DNA of 64,000 bases from Microglena sp. YARC (lineage: Eukaryota; Chlorophyta; Chlorophyceae; Chlamydomonadales; Chlamydomonadaceae), in assembly GCA_022414725.1 (NCBI GenBank), contig CM039466.1:19124361-19188360 (forward strand). Reading direction: 5' to 3'. The notes beneath the pieces were generated by a model. That model was not told where the DNA came from, made no database searches, and was given only the letters and a program-made list of their open reading frames with translations. Made by a program: the position numbers and the translations under genes. Positions 1-8,294 of this stretch are shown here, one piece after another. Position 1 is the stretch's first letter; each line of letters opens with the position of its first letter.

Positions 1-440
1 GTTGCGCAACAAAGAGGATCGAAGTTGGTTAAAGAAGTTTACCAGGTACGCAGTTGGTTGAAGAAGTTGGTTGAAGAAGTTTACCAGGTACGCAGTTGGT
101 TGAAGTCGTTTACCAAGTACGCAGTTCGTTGAAGTCGTTTACCAGGTACGCAGTTCGTTGAAGTCGTTTACCTGGTACGCAGTTGGTTGAAGAAGTTGGT
201 TGAAGTCGTTTACCAGGTACGATGTTGGTTGAAGAAGTTGGTTGAAGTCGTTTACCAGGTATGCAGTTCGTTGAAGTCGTTTACCAGGTACGCATTTCGT
301 TGAAGTCGTTTACCAGGTACGCAGTTGGTTGAAGAAGTTGGTTGAAGTCGTTTACCAGGTGCGAAGTTGGTTGAAGAAGTTGGTTGAAGTCGTTTACCAG
401 GTACGAAGTTGGTTGAAGAAGTTTACCAGGAACGCAGACC
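1..440. repeat. Minisatellite, GTTGGTTGAAGAAG / TTTACCAGGTACGCA units
   Basis: Imperfect tandem array built from two alternating modules, GTTGGTTGAAGAAG (or GTTGAAGTCG) and TTTACCAGGTACGCA. Units vary in how many times the first module is repeated. It starts at or before the window edge and decays after 440. Open frames across it are repeat translations, so no gene is called. Confidence 0.9.
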
Positions 441-529
441 CTGGTTTCGCTTTTCCTTTTTTCTTCAAGATATCATCATTAAGGGGAAACGTGATAACTA
501 GGGTTAACTTCCCCATTAGTATCCCTGTT

Positions 530-710
530 CAACGAAGGGCTCAATGGCAGAGCTCCTTGAACGACTAAGGTGCCGGGTTCGAATCCCCACTGGTGTTCGT
601 GTTCACTGTCAACCACCATGGTAGCTTTGTCCAGGTAAAGTAGCAGCCCGTTCCTTAGCGTCGGAAGACGGGGCTCCCTTAATACCACGCCCCACCAGGC
701 GTTATCATTA
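530..710 (+). mobile_element. tRNA-derived SINE copy 1
   Basis: The head carries a Pol III A-box-like CAATGGCAGAGCTCC (542-556) and a perfect B box GGTTCGAATCC (576-586) at tRNA-like spacing. It is followed by a conserved body (GTAGCTTTGTCCAGGTAAAG) and a tail ending ACCAGGCGTTATCATTA. Two further copies in opposite orientation (2637-2806 and 2980-3171) share both head and tail, which shows that this is an interspersed unit and not a single tRNA. It has no coding capacity; mobilisation would need a partner LINE (inference). Confidence 0.75.
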
Positions 711-714
711 TTTT

Positions 715-973
715 TTCCCCATTCACCACACCCATGTATCACCACACCCATGTATCACGTCACCCACACCCATGTATCACCACCCCCATGTATCACGTCA
801 CCCACACCCACATCCATGTAGCATCACACCCATGTATCACGTCACCCACACCCATGTATCACCACACCCACACCCATTTATCACGTCACCCACACCCTTG
901 AATCACCACACGGACACCCATATATCACCACACACATCCATTTATCACCACACACACTCCCATGTATCACCAG
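715..973. repeat. ATGTATCACCACACCC minisatellite
   Basis: Short units of the type CCCATGTATCACCACA and CCCATGTATCACGTCACCCACA are repeated in tandem. The array ends in TATCACCAG directly before an exon-like segment, and a second shorter block (1086-1150) sits before the second copy of that segment. The repeat therefore looks like intron sequence duplicated along with the exon start. Confidence 0.85.
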
Positions 974-1086
974 GCACTGGCTGGAGAAGCAAGCAAGCAA
1001 GCTGGCGGCGGCTTCTTTCGAGGCTGCAAACGGTGGTCATGCTGAGCGCGTCAAGCGTTCCCACAAGCGCAACAATGCCGCCACAC
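974..1086 (+). pseudogene. Duplicated exon fragment, copy 1
   Basis: After TATCACCAG the plus frame reads HWLEKQASKLAAASFEAANG and continues to KRNNAATP, then runs into minisatellite with no splice donor. It is a diverged copy of the longer segment at 1151-1439. Protein-level similarity with several substitutions suggests duplication of the 5' part of an exon together with its upstream intron. The protein family is not recognised. Confidence 0.5.
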
Positions 1087-1150
1087 CGACACCCATGTAT
1101 CACGTCACCCACACCCATTTATCACCACACACACTCCCATGTATCACCAG

Positions 1151-1439
1151 GGACTGGTTGGAGAAGCAAGCAATCAAGCTGGCAGCGGCTGCTTTCGAGG
1201 CTGCAAACGGTGGTCCAGTAGAAAAGGTCAAGCGCAACTACAAGCGCAACAATGCCGCAGCCCCCGCAGCTGAAAATGCGCAGGAGGCGGCACGTCTCAT
1301 GTTGGAAGAGAAGAAGCTGTCCAACAAGATCAACTACAACGTGTTGAAGAACTTGTTTGCAGAGGACGGGACGAGGAGGGGGGGGAGGGGGCGAAGGATC
1401 CGGGGGGACGGGGGGCGGGCGTGGGGCGGGATCTGGGGG
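1151..1439 (+). CDS. Probable internal exon, Ala/Lys-rich protein (unrecognised)
   Basis: Preceded by a TATCACCAG acceptor, the plus frame reads RDWLEKQAIKLAAAAFEAAN, then an amphipathic Ala/Lys/Glu-rich stretch (ENAQEAARLMLEEKKLSNKI) and NYNVLKNLFAEDG before a G-rich run. A possible donor GTGAGG lies at 1441. Composition differs sharply from the surrounding repeats, and a second, shorter copy precedes it at 974, so purifying selection on coding is plausible. It may belong with the coding-like stretch at 1470-1740. It has no start codon of its own and is taken as part of a larger gene truncated by repeats. Function unknown. Confidence 0.45.
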
Positions 1440-1469
1440 GGTGAGGATGAGGTCGGGCAGTCGTAGTAA

Positions 1470-1740
1470 TTTGGCAGAGGAGGCCGCTTCTGCCTTTAAC
1501 ATGGACGCAGGTCCCAGCGGTGTCTCAGCGGCTCTAAAGCTGCGTGCGAACCGCAGAGCTGCCGAGCGAGAGAAGGGCGATGCCAAGTACACAAAAGCGT
1601 TGGAGGAGGAGGAGCGGCGCAGGGGGGGTGGCAGTTTGGGGGGCCTGGGAGGTGATTTCCTCGGCGCTCTGTCGTATGCCAAGACCAACGGCACCCCGGG
1701 TGGCAGGGCAAGGCCAGCTGGCGCAGGCTTTCGCCGCTAG
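1470..1740 (+). CDS. Possible exon, charged coiled-coil-like protein (unrecognised)
   Basis: An open frame reads NLAEEAASAFNMDAGPSG, then ALKLRANRRAAEREKGDAKY and KALEEEERRR, followed by a Gly-rich LGGLGGDFLGALSYAKTNG. The helical, charged composition resembles the exon just upstream. A possible acceptor TTTGGCAG lies at 1470-1477. The 3' end merges with a 92-bp tandem repeat, so the true end is unknown. The G-rich frame upstream (1357-1460) is probably not coding. Confidence 0.35.
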
Positions 1741-2159
1741 CACGGGTGGCCGGGCTAAGCCACCTGGAGTAAGCTTTCCCCGCTACCTCGGGTGGCAGGG
1801 CAAGGGCAGCTGGCGTAGGCTTTCGTCGCCAGAATTAGTTGCCAAGCAAAGCCACCTGGCGTAAGCTTTCCCCGCTACCCCGGGTGGCTGGGCAAGGCCA
1901 GCTGGTGTGGGCTTTTGCCGCCAGAACTAGTTGCCAAGCAAAGCCACTTGGCGTAAGCTTCCCCCGCTACCCCGGGTGGCCGGGCAAGGCCAGCTGGTGT
2001 GGGCTTTTGCCGCCAGAACTAGTTGCCAAGCAAAGCCACCTGGCGTAAGCTTTCCCTGCCACCCCGGGTGGCCGGGCAAGGCCAGCTGGTGTGGGCTTTT
2101 GCCGCCAGAACTAGTTGCCAAGCAAAGCCACCTGGCGTAAGCTTTCGCCGCTAGCACGG
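1694..2159. repeat. ~92-bp tandem repeat
   Basis: About five units, each with CCCCGGGTGGCNGGGCAAGG, CCAGCTGGTGTGGGCTTTTG, CCGCCAGAACTAGTTGCCAA and GCAAAGCCACCTGGCGTAAG. The later units are nearly identical and the first is more diverged and fused to the preceding ORF, which suggests expansion from that side. Confidence 0.9.
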
Positions 2160-2200
2160 TTGTCTGGGGGTTTAGGATTTAGGGTTAACCCCCCACCCCC

Positions 2201-2318
2201 GGGCTAACTTCCCCCTCCCTCGGGCAATGCCAGCACACCCGGGCTAACTTCCCCCTCCCTCGGGCAATGCCAGCACACCCGGGCTAACTTCCCCCTCCCT
2301 CGGGCAATGCCAGCACAC
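2201..2318. repeat. 40-bp tandem repeat, three copies
   Basis: Three near-perfect 40-bp units starting GGGCTAACTTCCCCCTCCCT and ending CAATGCCAGCACACCC, at 2201, 2241 and 2281. Confidence 0.95.
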
Positions 2319-2337
2319 GCACCCTAGCTTTATTTGA

Positions 2338-2395
2338 AAGTACAAGCAGCAGCCTCTAGGTGGATCCTTGAATCATTGAGCCAGCCACAGGGCTA
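2338..2395 (+). mobile_element. Foldback element, single arm
   Basis: Diverged match to the arm GCAGTAGCTTCTAGGCAGCT...GAGCCAGCCACTGGGCTAAG seen in full foldback elements at 32683-32881 and 52813-52998. A weak inverted partner (GTTGCTGCCTGTAGCTAAAA) lies near 2895-2925. The intervening DNA includes a SINE, so this may be an older element split by insertion. Confidence 0.4.
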
Positions 2396-2636
2396 AGAAG
2401 AAGAACTGTTACAAGGTTCTATACACCCGGAATTCGGCCTCTAACCGTCTGCAGAATACAATACTTCCCCCCGTGCGATACCCACGGAAACCAGGGAGTG
2501 TGACAGGGTTCGAACACGGACCAATTAGACATGTCCAGGTCTCTACACCGACACTGGGCTGAGCACCAAGTTGGCAGCAGTCCTGGAAAACTGGTTGTGT
2601 TTGTGGTGGGTGGGTGGGTGGGTGGGACCTAAAGGT

Positions 2637-2806
2637 AATGATAACGCCTGGTGGGGCGTGCTGTTAAGGGAACCCGTCGTACGCAGGTAGAGTGCGGTCT
2701 TCTACCTCAACTGGACAAGCTACCATCGCGGTTGACAACGTCATGCAACGCTAAGAGCAACCGTAGGGGAATCAAACCCCCGACTCTTCGTCCTTAGAGC
2801 AATTTG
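2637..2806 (-). mobile_element. tRNA-derived SINE copy 2
   Basis: On the minus strand a B-box-like GGTTTGATTCC (2766-2780 region) is followed by the conserved body GGTAGCTTGTCCAGTTGAGG and the tail CACGCCCCACCAGGCGTTAT. The head is shorter than in copies 1 and 3, with a deletion between the A and B boxes. It shares the tail with the other two copies. Confidence 0.65.
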
Positions 2807-2979
2807 GTACTAATGTGCATCACTGAAAGGGGCTAAGTGTGTGAACTAGGTTCCCCAGGTTTGGCTATATAGCCAGTGAGGTGACCTGTGTTGAAGTTGC
2901 TGCCTGTAGCTAAAAAGAAAAGCTGTGACATGCACGTTGTGTCTTTTGGGTGGCTCCGGCCGGTAGCACATGCTAAGTA

Positions 2980-3171
2980 CTGATAACGCCTGGTGGGGCG
3001 TGGTATTGAGGGAGCTGCATCTTGCGGCGGTAGGGAACGGGCTGCTACTTTACCTGACAAAGCTACCATGGCGGTTGACGGCGACCGCGAACACTTAAGC
3101 GCATCCGTGGGCATTCGAACCTTCACCTATGCTATTCAAGGAGCTCTGCCATTGAGCAATTCGTTGAACGG
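2980..3171 (-). mobile_element. tRNA-derived SINE copy 3
   Basis: Minus strand: A-box-like CAATGGCAGAGCTCC (3140-3156), B box GGTTCGAATGC (3111-3121), then GTAGCTTTGTCAGGTAAAGT and the tail ending CCCCACCAGGCGTTATCAGT. It is closest to copy 1 over the whole length. Only about 175 bp separate it from copy 2 in the same orientation. Confidence 0.75.
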
Positions 3172-3647
3172 GGAAAGCACATGCTGCATGTAGTAGCTTA
3201 TAGGCAGCCCCCGAGACAATTCCGAATCCCCCCGTGCGACGCACACGGTAACTTGGGAGCATACTAACGTTGCACATTTCCATTGGATGACTCGACTTGA
3301 GTTGACTCTGCTTGAGTTGAAGAGACTCGACTTAGCAGTCGCCGACTTGACTTTGCACTTGCGCAAGTTAACACAAGTTGAGTCTTTCGTGTTACCTTTG
3401 ATCGCACCTGTACTGCGCAGATTTTGAGAGATGAGAGAGAAGTACAATTCGAGTCAAGTCCAGCCAACTCGAGTCCCAAAACGTGCGACACCCACAGTAA
3501 CCAGGGAGCATACTAAGTGGATAAGACAGTTTACAAGATTGTCTTGAAACATGTGTCAGCGTATACTACTAGGACACGAGTGCCTGCGTAGGACACGAGT
3601 GTCAGCGTATACTACTAGGACACAAATGCTAATAACATGGAAGAAGA
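3172..3647. other. No gene seen; short repeats
   Basis: Contains two copies of a dispersed motif of the form CGTGCGAYRCVCACGGTAAC with GGGAGCATACTAA (3230-3266 and 3480-3516; relatives at 2466, 35645 and, inverted, at 50785 and 51370) and a partial 38-bp duplication around GTCAGCGTATACTACTAGGA (3557 and 3601). No supported ORF. Confidence 0.5.
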
Positions 3648-3705
3648 AAAAGATATCGTCTGGAGGGGCATGGTGTTAAGGGGACCCTCCCGTTACGCCG
3701 CAAAG
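3648..3705 (-). mobile_element. Fragment of SINE tail
   Basis: GATATCGTCTGGAGGGGCAT and GGTGTTAAGGGGACCC are similar to the tail shared by the three SINE copies (GATAACGCCTGGTGGGGCGT...). The head is absent. Confidence 0.4.
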
Positions 3706-3749
3706 AAACATAGAGGTATATAAAGGATTGGTGTATGCAACTAGCTAGA

Positions 3750-4020
3750 TTTGATTGTTACATGTTTTTACAGCCAACTGTGGGCTGCTCACTGTCTTCA
3801 AATCCCCCCCCACCCCACCCCACCCACGTGCGGAAACGGGTGGGAGCAGCCCAGAGTTGGACTTGAACTTGAACTTGGTCACATACCTTCGTAGCAATGC
3901 AGTGGATGATTTGGATTGGGGTTGTATAGCAACTTGAACTTGGTTACATAGCTTTAGCCAGCAATTTGGCTGCTCGCCATCTTTGGCAGTAAACAAACTA
4001 CCAGGAAAATGTAAACGCAA
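3750..4020. repeat. Dispersed repeat with AGCAATTTGGCTGCTCGCC core
   Basis: The block 3955-4015 (AGCAATTTGGCTGCTCGCCA, then GGCAGTAAACAAACTACCAG) recurs at 4572-4640, inverted at 12420-12480 and in part at 45015-45060. An internal partial copy lies at 3768-3800. Mobile origin is likely but the ends are not defined. Confidence 0.5.
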
Positions 4021-4106
4021 AAAAAACATTTTTTCATTTCCATTTTTTATTTATTTCTTCTTCGACTTCTTAACGATACAAAAGTACAAAACCAAGTTCT
4101 ATGCAT

Positions 4107-4300
4107 CGTCGCCTACAACGCTAAAAATTGGCGGAGAGTGATTGTGACGGAGCGACATGTGGCAACGGAAGCGAGTAAGTTACGAGACCGTCAGCTGACG
4201 TGTCAGACTTCATCGCGGTCAGACGGATGGTCGGACGGACAATTGGGTAACCCTGGGGGCTCCCGCCCCCCAGAAGAAGGGGCTCCGCCAAAAACGAATC
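4107..4300. repeat. Dispersed ~195-bp repeat family, copy 1
   Basis: Landmarks in order: AAATTGGCGGAGAGTG, GGCAACGGAAGCGAG, CTGACGTGTCAG, CAGACGGATGGTCGGACGGA, GGGTAACCCTGGGGGCTCCC, GGGGCTCCGCCAAAAA. The same order occurs at 14833-15020 and 31578-31775 and, eroded, at 6700-6855. The ends TTGGCGGAG and CTCCGCCAAAAA are inverted matches, so a MITE is possible. Confidence 0.65.
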
Positions 4301-5042
4301 GTGCCTATGATAAAGACGATCCAATCTCTTCATACATTGATGGATGAACAGAGGCAGCTTCGCTCGACCTTCAACTTCTGGATTGCACATTAGGTAATGT
4401 AGAGGAATCATTTTACTCTTAGATTGGGAAATCAGGTTCTGATACTTTATTGTCGAATTCAATAAGGCTTCGTCAGCACATTCAAAGACCAAAACATGTA
4501 TAGTTGATCGTTGATAGTTTGAGATATAGTATAATTGATAGTTGATTGTTTGAGATTGAACTATGTCAAGTGGCTCCTGCCAGCGATTTGGCTGCTCGCT
4601 GTCTTCAGCAGTAAAAAAACAAATTTACCAGGAAATTGATGATGATATGTTACCATGTTTCAAACATTCCCAATATTTATGAGACCAACACCAATGGATA
4701 GCCCTTTTAAAACCCCACAAAATAAGCATAATTAGACACAATAACACTAAGTGGTGGCTGATATAATGGCTGTACAGTGGGTTTCGGAGCCAGGGGTGGG
4801 TGGGTGTCTGCTTGGTCTTTCTATTAGAGAAGCTTCTTCTGTTCATCCATGAATGTATGAAGATACTGGATCAAGTATTTTTTGATAGGTATGATCAGGG
4901 GGGGGGGGGGGGGGGGGGGGGCAAAAAAAGTAAAATACACCATCACAAAAAAGTGCTGAGGCACCCTTCTGCAGACCCCCCCCCCCCCCCCCCTCCGGCT
5001 CCGTAACCCACTGTACAGCCACCATCTCAGCCACCACTTAGT
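4301..5042. other. Non-coding; homopolymer runs
   Basis: Holds a G run (about 4899-4921) and a C run (about 4977-4993), with matching flanks in inverted order: GAACAGAGGCAGCTT at 4349 and TTCTTCTGTTCATCCATGAA at 4835, and ACTAAGTGGTGGCTG at 4747 against CAGCCACCACTTAGT at 5029. This gives a nested inverted repeat across 4740-5045. No supported ORF. Confidence 0.5.
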
Positions 5043-5105
5043 GTTATGGTTAGGGCTGTCAAGCTTCATACCGCCCGGTATTTATTTTACCGTGTACCGT
5101 ACGAA
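5043..5105. mobile_element. Palindromic TACCGTACGA element, copy 1
   Basis: AGGGCTGTCAAGCTTCATAC, then CCGCCCGGTATTTATTTTAC and CGTGTACCGTACG. The same start and order recur at 6229-6297 and 6636-6700, in part at 6895-6932, and inverted near 12280-12366. AGGGCTGTCAA behaves like an element terminus. Confidence 0.6.
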
Positions 5106-5109
5106 AAAG

Positions 5110-5890
5110 AAAGATTACAAGGGGCTCATGTCCTAGCAGTGAAACAACACCGCACTAAAGTCGGACTCGAGAAACCACCCGCCGTCTTCCGGCAGCGGGG
5201 CTCGAACGGAGAGAGAGGATATAGTTACAAACTCAGCAAAAATCAATGCCGAGACTGAACAGCGCCAAGGCAGCTGGACAGTTTTATAACAGTGAGGGTT
5301 CGGGCAACATACCCCTCAGAACCTGGTCCAGGAGGTGACCTCCAAAAAAGCGTACGAAAGAGCAAATAAAGGGCTTGACAACAAGCAATGCGAACTACCA
5401 AGGCATAGAGAATCTAGCGAATTAAGTGTATAATGTAGAAGGGCTGAGAGTTGCCGAGGCCTAAAAAGCGAGATTCTACAAGAAGACGTGAAGGACAAAA
5501 GGCACAGGAAAAATCACCAAACAAACAAGGAGAGAGGCATAGAGCTCTAAAAAGGCGGCCTTAACACTCCCTATCTAAAGGCAAACACAAGGCCAAGCCG
5601 TCAGCCAAAACGCCACAAGGAAAGGCACAGCTAAGAAAGGACACTTAACAATCTAAGCAGAACTACTAACACGATAAAAAGCGTGAGGAAAAGCGAAAGA
5701 CCAAGACCAGCTGGGAAAAGCTATGAGAGTCCATAGCCTATCTGTCAAGAAACCATCAAGCTAAAGGACGGAGAGAGGGCACAGGAGAGCAGTCAAACAA
5801 GTCAAGAGTCAAACGGAGACTCGAGAAGTGAAAACAGAAGCTACCCCCCATCACCTACACCGCCAGAAACAAGACGGTTGCTACAAAGGG
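5110..5890 (-). mobile_element. LTR-like repeat, old copy
   Basis: Shares scattered but collinear blocks with 11865-11960 and 12586-13463: CTCAGCAAAAATCAATGCCG, AGCTGGACAGTTTTATAACA, AGGGCTTGACRA and GAGAGAGGCRTAGAGCTCTW. It adjoins an ORF remnant on the minus strand at 5908-6204, as an LTR would adjoin an internal region. The block CTGGACAGTT is also in the copia LTR at 37696-37913. The exact ends are not resolved. Confidence 0.45.
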
Positions 5891-5907
5891 ACAAGAACAA
5901 ATCCAAG

Positions 5908-6204
5908 CTAGTCATCCAGGCTGTCAGGGAGGATTAGGGGAAGAAGCTCATTCTGGGAGAGAAGCAAATGGTCGGGGGAATGGTCCTGGGCCATCGGAGG
6001 ATCCGCCACTGACATATGTGGAGGGTTGGGAACTCCCATGTTAACACGGGACCCACCATGGCTGATTAAGGGGTGATCATCTCCCACCGTGTCCTCCCAC
6101 TCAGGAGGGGGCTCTTCTGTAGCGACAAAATCAGCAATGCGAGCCCAGAAATCAGCCACAGCAAGTGCTCCAGCCCGCTCTGAGAGGGGGCGAACAGCTG
6201 GCAC
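5908..6204 (-). pseudogene. Retroelement-associated ORF remnant (98 aa)
   Basis: Minus-strand ORF with a plausible protein-like composition (ALAVADFWARIADFVATEEP, later ending LPLILPDSLDD), acidic and Pro-rich. It ends about 20 bp before the LTR-like block at 5110-5890, so a gag or pol tail is the likeliest origin (inference). No domain is recognised and there is no partner ORF upstream, where a palindromic element abuts at 6229. Confidence 0.3.
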
Positions 6205-6228
6205 CTGAGGAGGTGGAAGGCCCCATAA

Positions 6229-6297
6229 CTAGGGCTGTCAAGCTTTATACCGCCCGGTATTTATTTTAACGTGTACCGTACGATATATCGTACGGTA
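6229..6297. mobile_element. Palindromic TACCGTACGA element, copy 2
   Basis: AGGGCTGTCAAGCTTTATAC, CGCCCGGTATTTATTTTAAC, then GTGTACCGTACGATATATCG and TACGGTA. The CCGTACGATATATCGTACGG core is a perfect palindrome. Same terminus as copies 1 and 3. Confidence 0.65.
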
Positions 6298-6635
6298 ATA
6301 CCTCGAAACGTCAGTTCTACTGCGCCGCATCTGTCATCGAGGTCGGTGAATACGTCGAGTAAATTCCGCTGCTGCTGCTCTCCGCTTGACATGCCTTGTA
6401 GTCCTGCTTCCACCTATGCAACAGAAACCCACATCCATGTGCCCCAATCCATGAAAGCAGATGGGGGGCAACACATGTGCCCAAGAACATACAACACAGG
6501 CTGGTACATGACAGGAGTACCCCGGCCCACTCATAAATGCATCTTAACTCCCCCTACCCCTTCAGCACAACATGCTGAGCGGGGAGCAGCAGAAGAAGGC
6601 ACACCCTAAGCTATCTTTATAACCACCTGCACAAA
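6298..6635. other. No supported gene
   Basis: Complex sequence between two palindromic elements. Open frames of about 110 codons (plus) and 66 codons (minus) overlap one another and show no recognisable domain, so neither is called. Confidence 0.4.
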
Positions 6636-6700
6636 CTAGGGCTGTCAAAGCTTTATACCGCCCCGGTATTTTATTTTACCGTGTACCGTACGATATATCG
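6636..6700. mobile_element. Palindromic TACCGTACGA element, copy 3
   Basis: AGGGCTGTCAAAGCTTTATA, CCGCCCCGGTATTTTATTTT and ACCGTGTACCGTACGATATATCG in the same order as copies 1 and 2. A partial copy (GGTATTTATTTTACCGTGTA) lies at 6900-6930. Confidence 0.6.
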
Positions 6701-6860
6701 GATCGCCAGGTGGCAGCGGAATGGAGCAGACCGATGGCAGTTAGTTGCAAAACAGTTGGCTGACGTGTCAGGCTTCGTCTCGGGGGGGCGGTTGGATGGA
6801 CGCACGCACAGACGGACAACGGGGTGAATCTGGGGGCTCCTGGGGGTTCCAACAAAAACA
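6700..6860. repeat. Dispersed ~195-bp repeat family, eroded copy
   Basis: Shares CTGACGTGTCAGGCTTCGTC, CAGACGGACAA, GGGTGAATCTGGGGGCTCCT with copies at 4107, 14833 and 31578. The left part is diverged and the terminal CTCCGCCAAAAA is missing. Confidence 0.5.
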
Positions 6861-6932
6861 AAGCAGGTAGATTTTGGCTACCCCCCCCCTTCTGGGTTCG
6901 GTATTTATTTTACCGTGTACCGTACGATACAT

Positions 6933-7371
6933 ACACACAAAAAGGGACGGAAATCAAGGAACAAGACATCCCCAATTATAGAAATCAAACTCACCCTTCA
7001 GTCGCAGCCCTACAAGAAGAGACTCGAATAAGCAATCACTCCTAATGCCGGGCACATTGAGGGCGTTAAAGCCGAACAAGCTCACAACCTCTCCCGCATA
7101 TTTGTGGGAGTCACCGAACGACGCCAATTCGGCCTTTGGGAAACCGATTTTCACAACGCCTGCTAAGGGACACCTGCGGACAGCGCAAAGGAGAAAACAG
7201 CGGTTAGCAAATTCAGTACAACAGTTGACCCAACGAATCACACACGAACACAAAAGCACGTCAACCAGCTTCGGAATACACACGACAAACGTTGCCACAC
7301 AAGAACAACCAAACAGGAGATGATGAAACAAATCCCACCACACCACCCCACCGCACCATACCCCCACACAC
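6933..7371. other. Uncertain coding stretch
   Basis: Both strands stay open here: plus 7045-7323 (MPGTLRALKPNKLTTSPAYL...) and minus 6954-7400 (containing GFPKAELASFGDSHKYAGEV). They cannot both be genes and neither matches a family I know. This may be part of an old element; left uncalled. Confidence 0.25.
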
Positions 7372-7746
7372 CAGGGCTGTGGCGTACGGGCCGTACGCAT
7401 CTAAAACCCGTACGGCGTACGGTTTTGGGGGAAACCGTACGCCGTACGGTGCGTATGGTTGGCTGTTCCTAGGTAATCATGCCACTAGACCAAACTTTAA
7501 TAGCGGCAGGCATCGAACCTGCGACCACAAAAAGACACGGCGCATGCCCTGTACCCTCCTGGTCTTTATTAATTGCAAACTTGGTCTTCTATAGTTACAC
7601 AAATCAACTGCGTCATAGAAAGTTTCTTCAAAAGCTCAATGGTTGGAGAGTTACAGCAAAACCGTACGCAAACCGTACGCAATCAAAACCCGTACGCAAT
7701 CGTACGCGTACGCGTACGCGTACGCAAAACCGTACGCCACAACCCA
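7372..7746. mobile_element. GTACG-rich foldback element with internal tRNA-like arms
   Basis: The left end GGGCTGTGGCGTACGG and the right end CCGTACGCCACAACCC are inverted matches, and both sub-ends are dense in GTACG palindromes (7381-7460 and 7665-7738). ACCA flanks both ends and could be a short target duplication. The middle holds, on the minus strand, a T-arm-like GCAGGTTCGATGCCTGC (7508-7524) and then a D-arm-like TGGTCTAGTGGCATGATTAC (7473-7493). No transposase. Confidence 0.55.
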
Positions 7747-7971
7747 CCAACCCAAAAAACCACGACCACAACCGCTGCACAACACCCACCCCACGAAAAG
7801 GAAAGCAACCAGCAAGCCCACCCAACCAAACGAAATAAAAGCAGTACGCCAAGACGCCGTAATTAAGGAAGCAGACCAAAATAAACACCACCCTAACCTT
7901 GACTGCGAAAAGACAAGACCACGCACACAAAACGTGCAAACACAAACACTCACCCCCGCAAGAACGCTAAC

Positions 7972-7976
7972 GCATT
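7972..7976. repeat. Target-site duplication, left (GCATT)
   Basis: GCATT directly precedes the left LTR and recurs at 11196-11200 directly after the right LTR. A 5-bp duplication is usual for Ty3/gypsy integration. Confidence 0.9.
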
Positions 7977-8294
7977 TGTGACGTCTGAAAGACGTCTTAG
8001 CTTGATATAAAGTATCAGGAGAGAAAGGATTTGAACCTCTCTGTTTTCTGGCCTAGGGAGTTAAGCTTCGGGCTTAAGTCTCATACATTCTCCCGTGGTT
8101 TAACGATAAACCCGTTGATTCGAGTTAGACTTCCAGAGTCCTCGAACCGTCTGAAGGGCGCGTGTAGGGCGCGGACGTAAGGCGCGGACCTGGTTAACTG
8201 TTCGAACCGTCCGACAGGTCACGTCAGTTCCCCTTCCTTGGGGAAGTCGTCGCCACCTCGAGGTAGCGCAGGTGACGGATCGTTATTTGTCACA
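7977..8294 (-). repeat. Chromovirus 3' LTR
   Basis: 318 bp, TGTGAC at one end and GTCACA at the other. It differs from the right LTR at about 8103 (T/C), 8205 (T/G) and 8287 (T/C). The element's last reading frame continues 76 nt into it. It contains a tRNA-like block at 8018-8095 on the element's sense strand. Confidence 0.93.

Noticed and set aside
715..1221. His/Thr/Pro-rich plus-strand ORF across the ATGTATCACC repeat
   Set aside because: Repeat translation in a frame different from the exon-like segments it crosses.
2170..2190. TTTAGGATTTAGGGTTAACC and similar TTTAGGG motifs (also 32930, 33190)
   Set aside because: Telomere-like heptamers occur singly, not in tandem; no subtelomeric array is present.
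7473..7524. A permuted tRNA gene
   Set aside because: The T-arm is good and a D-arm follows, but acceptor strands do not pair and no anticodon stem forms, so a functional tRNA is not supported.
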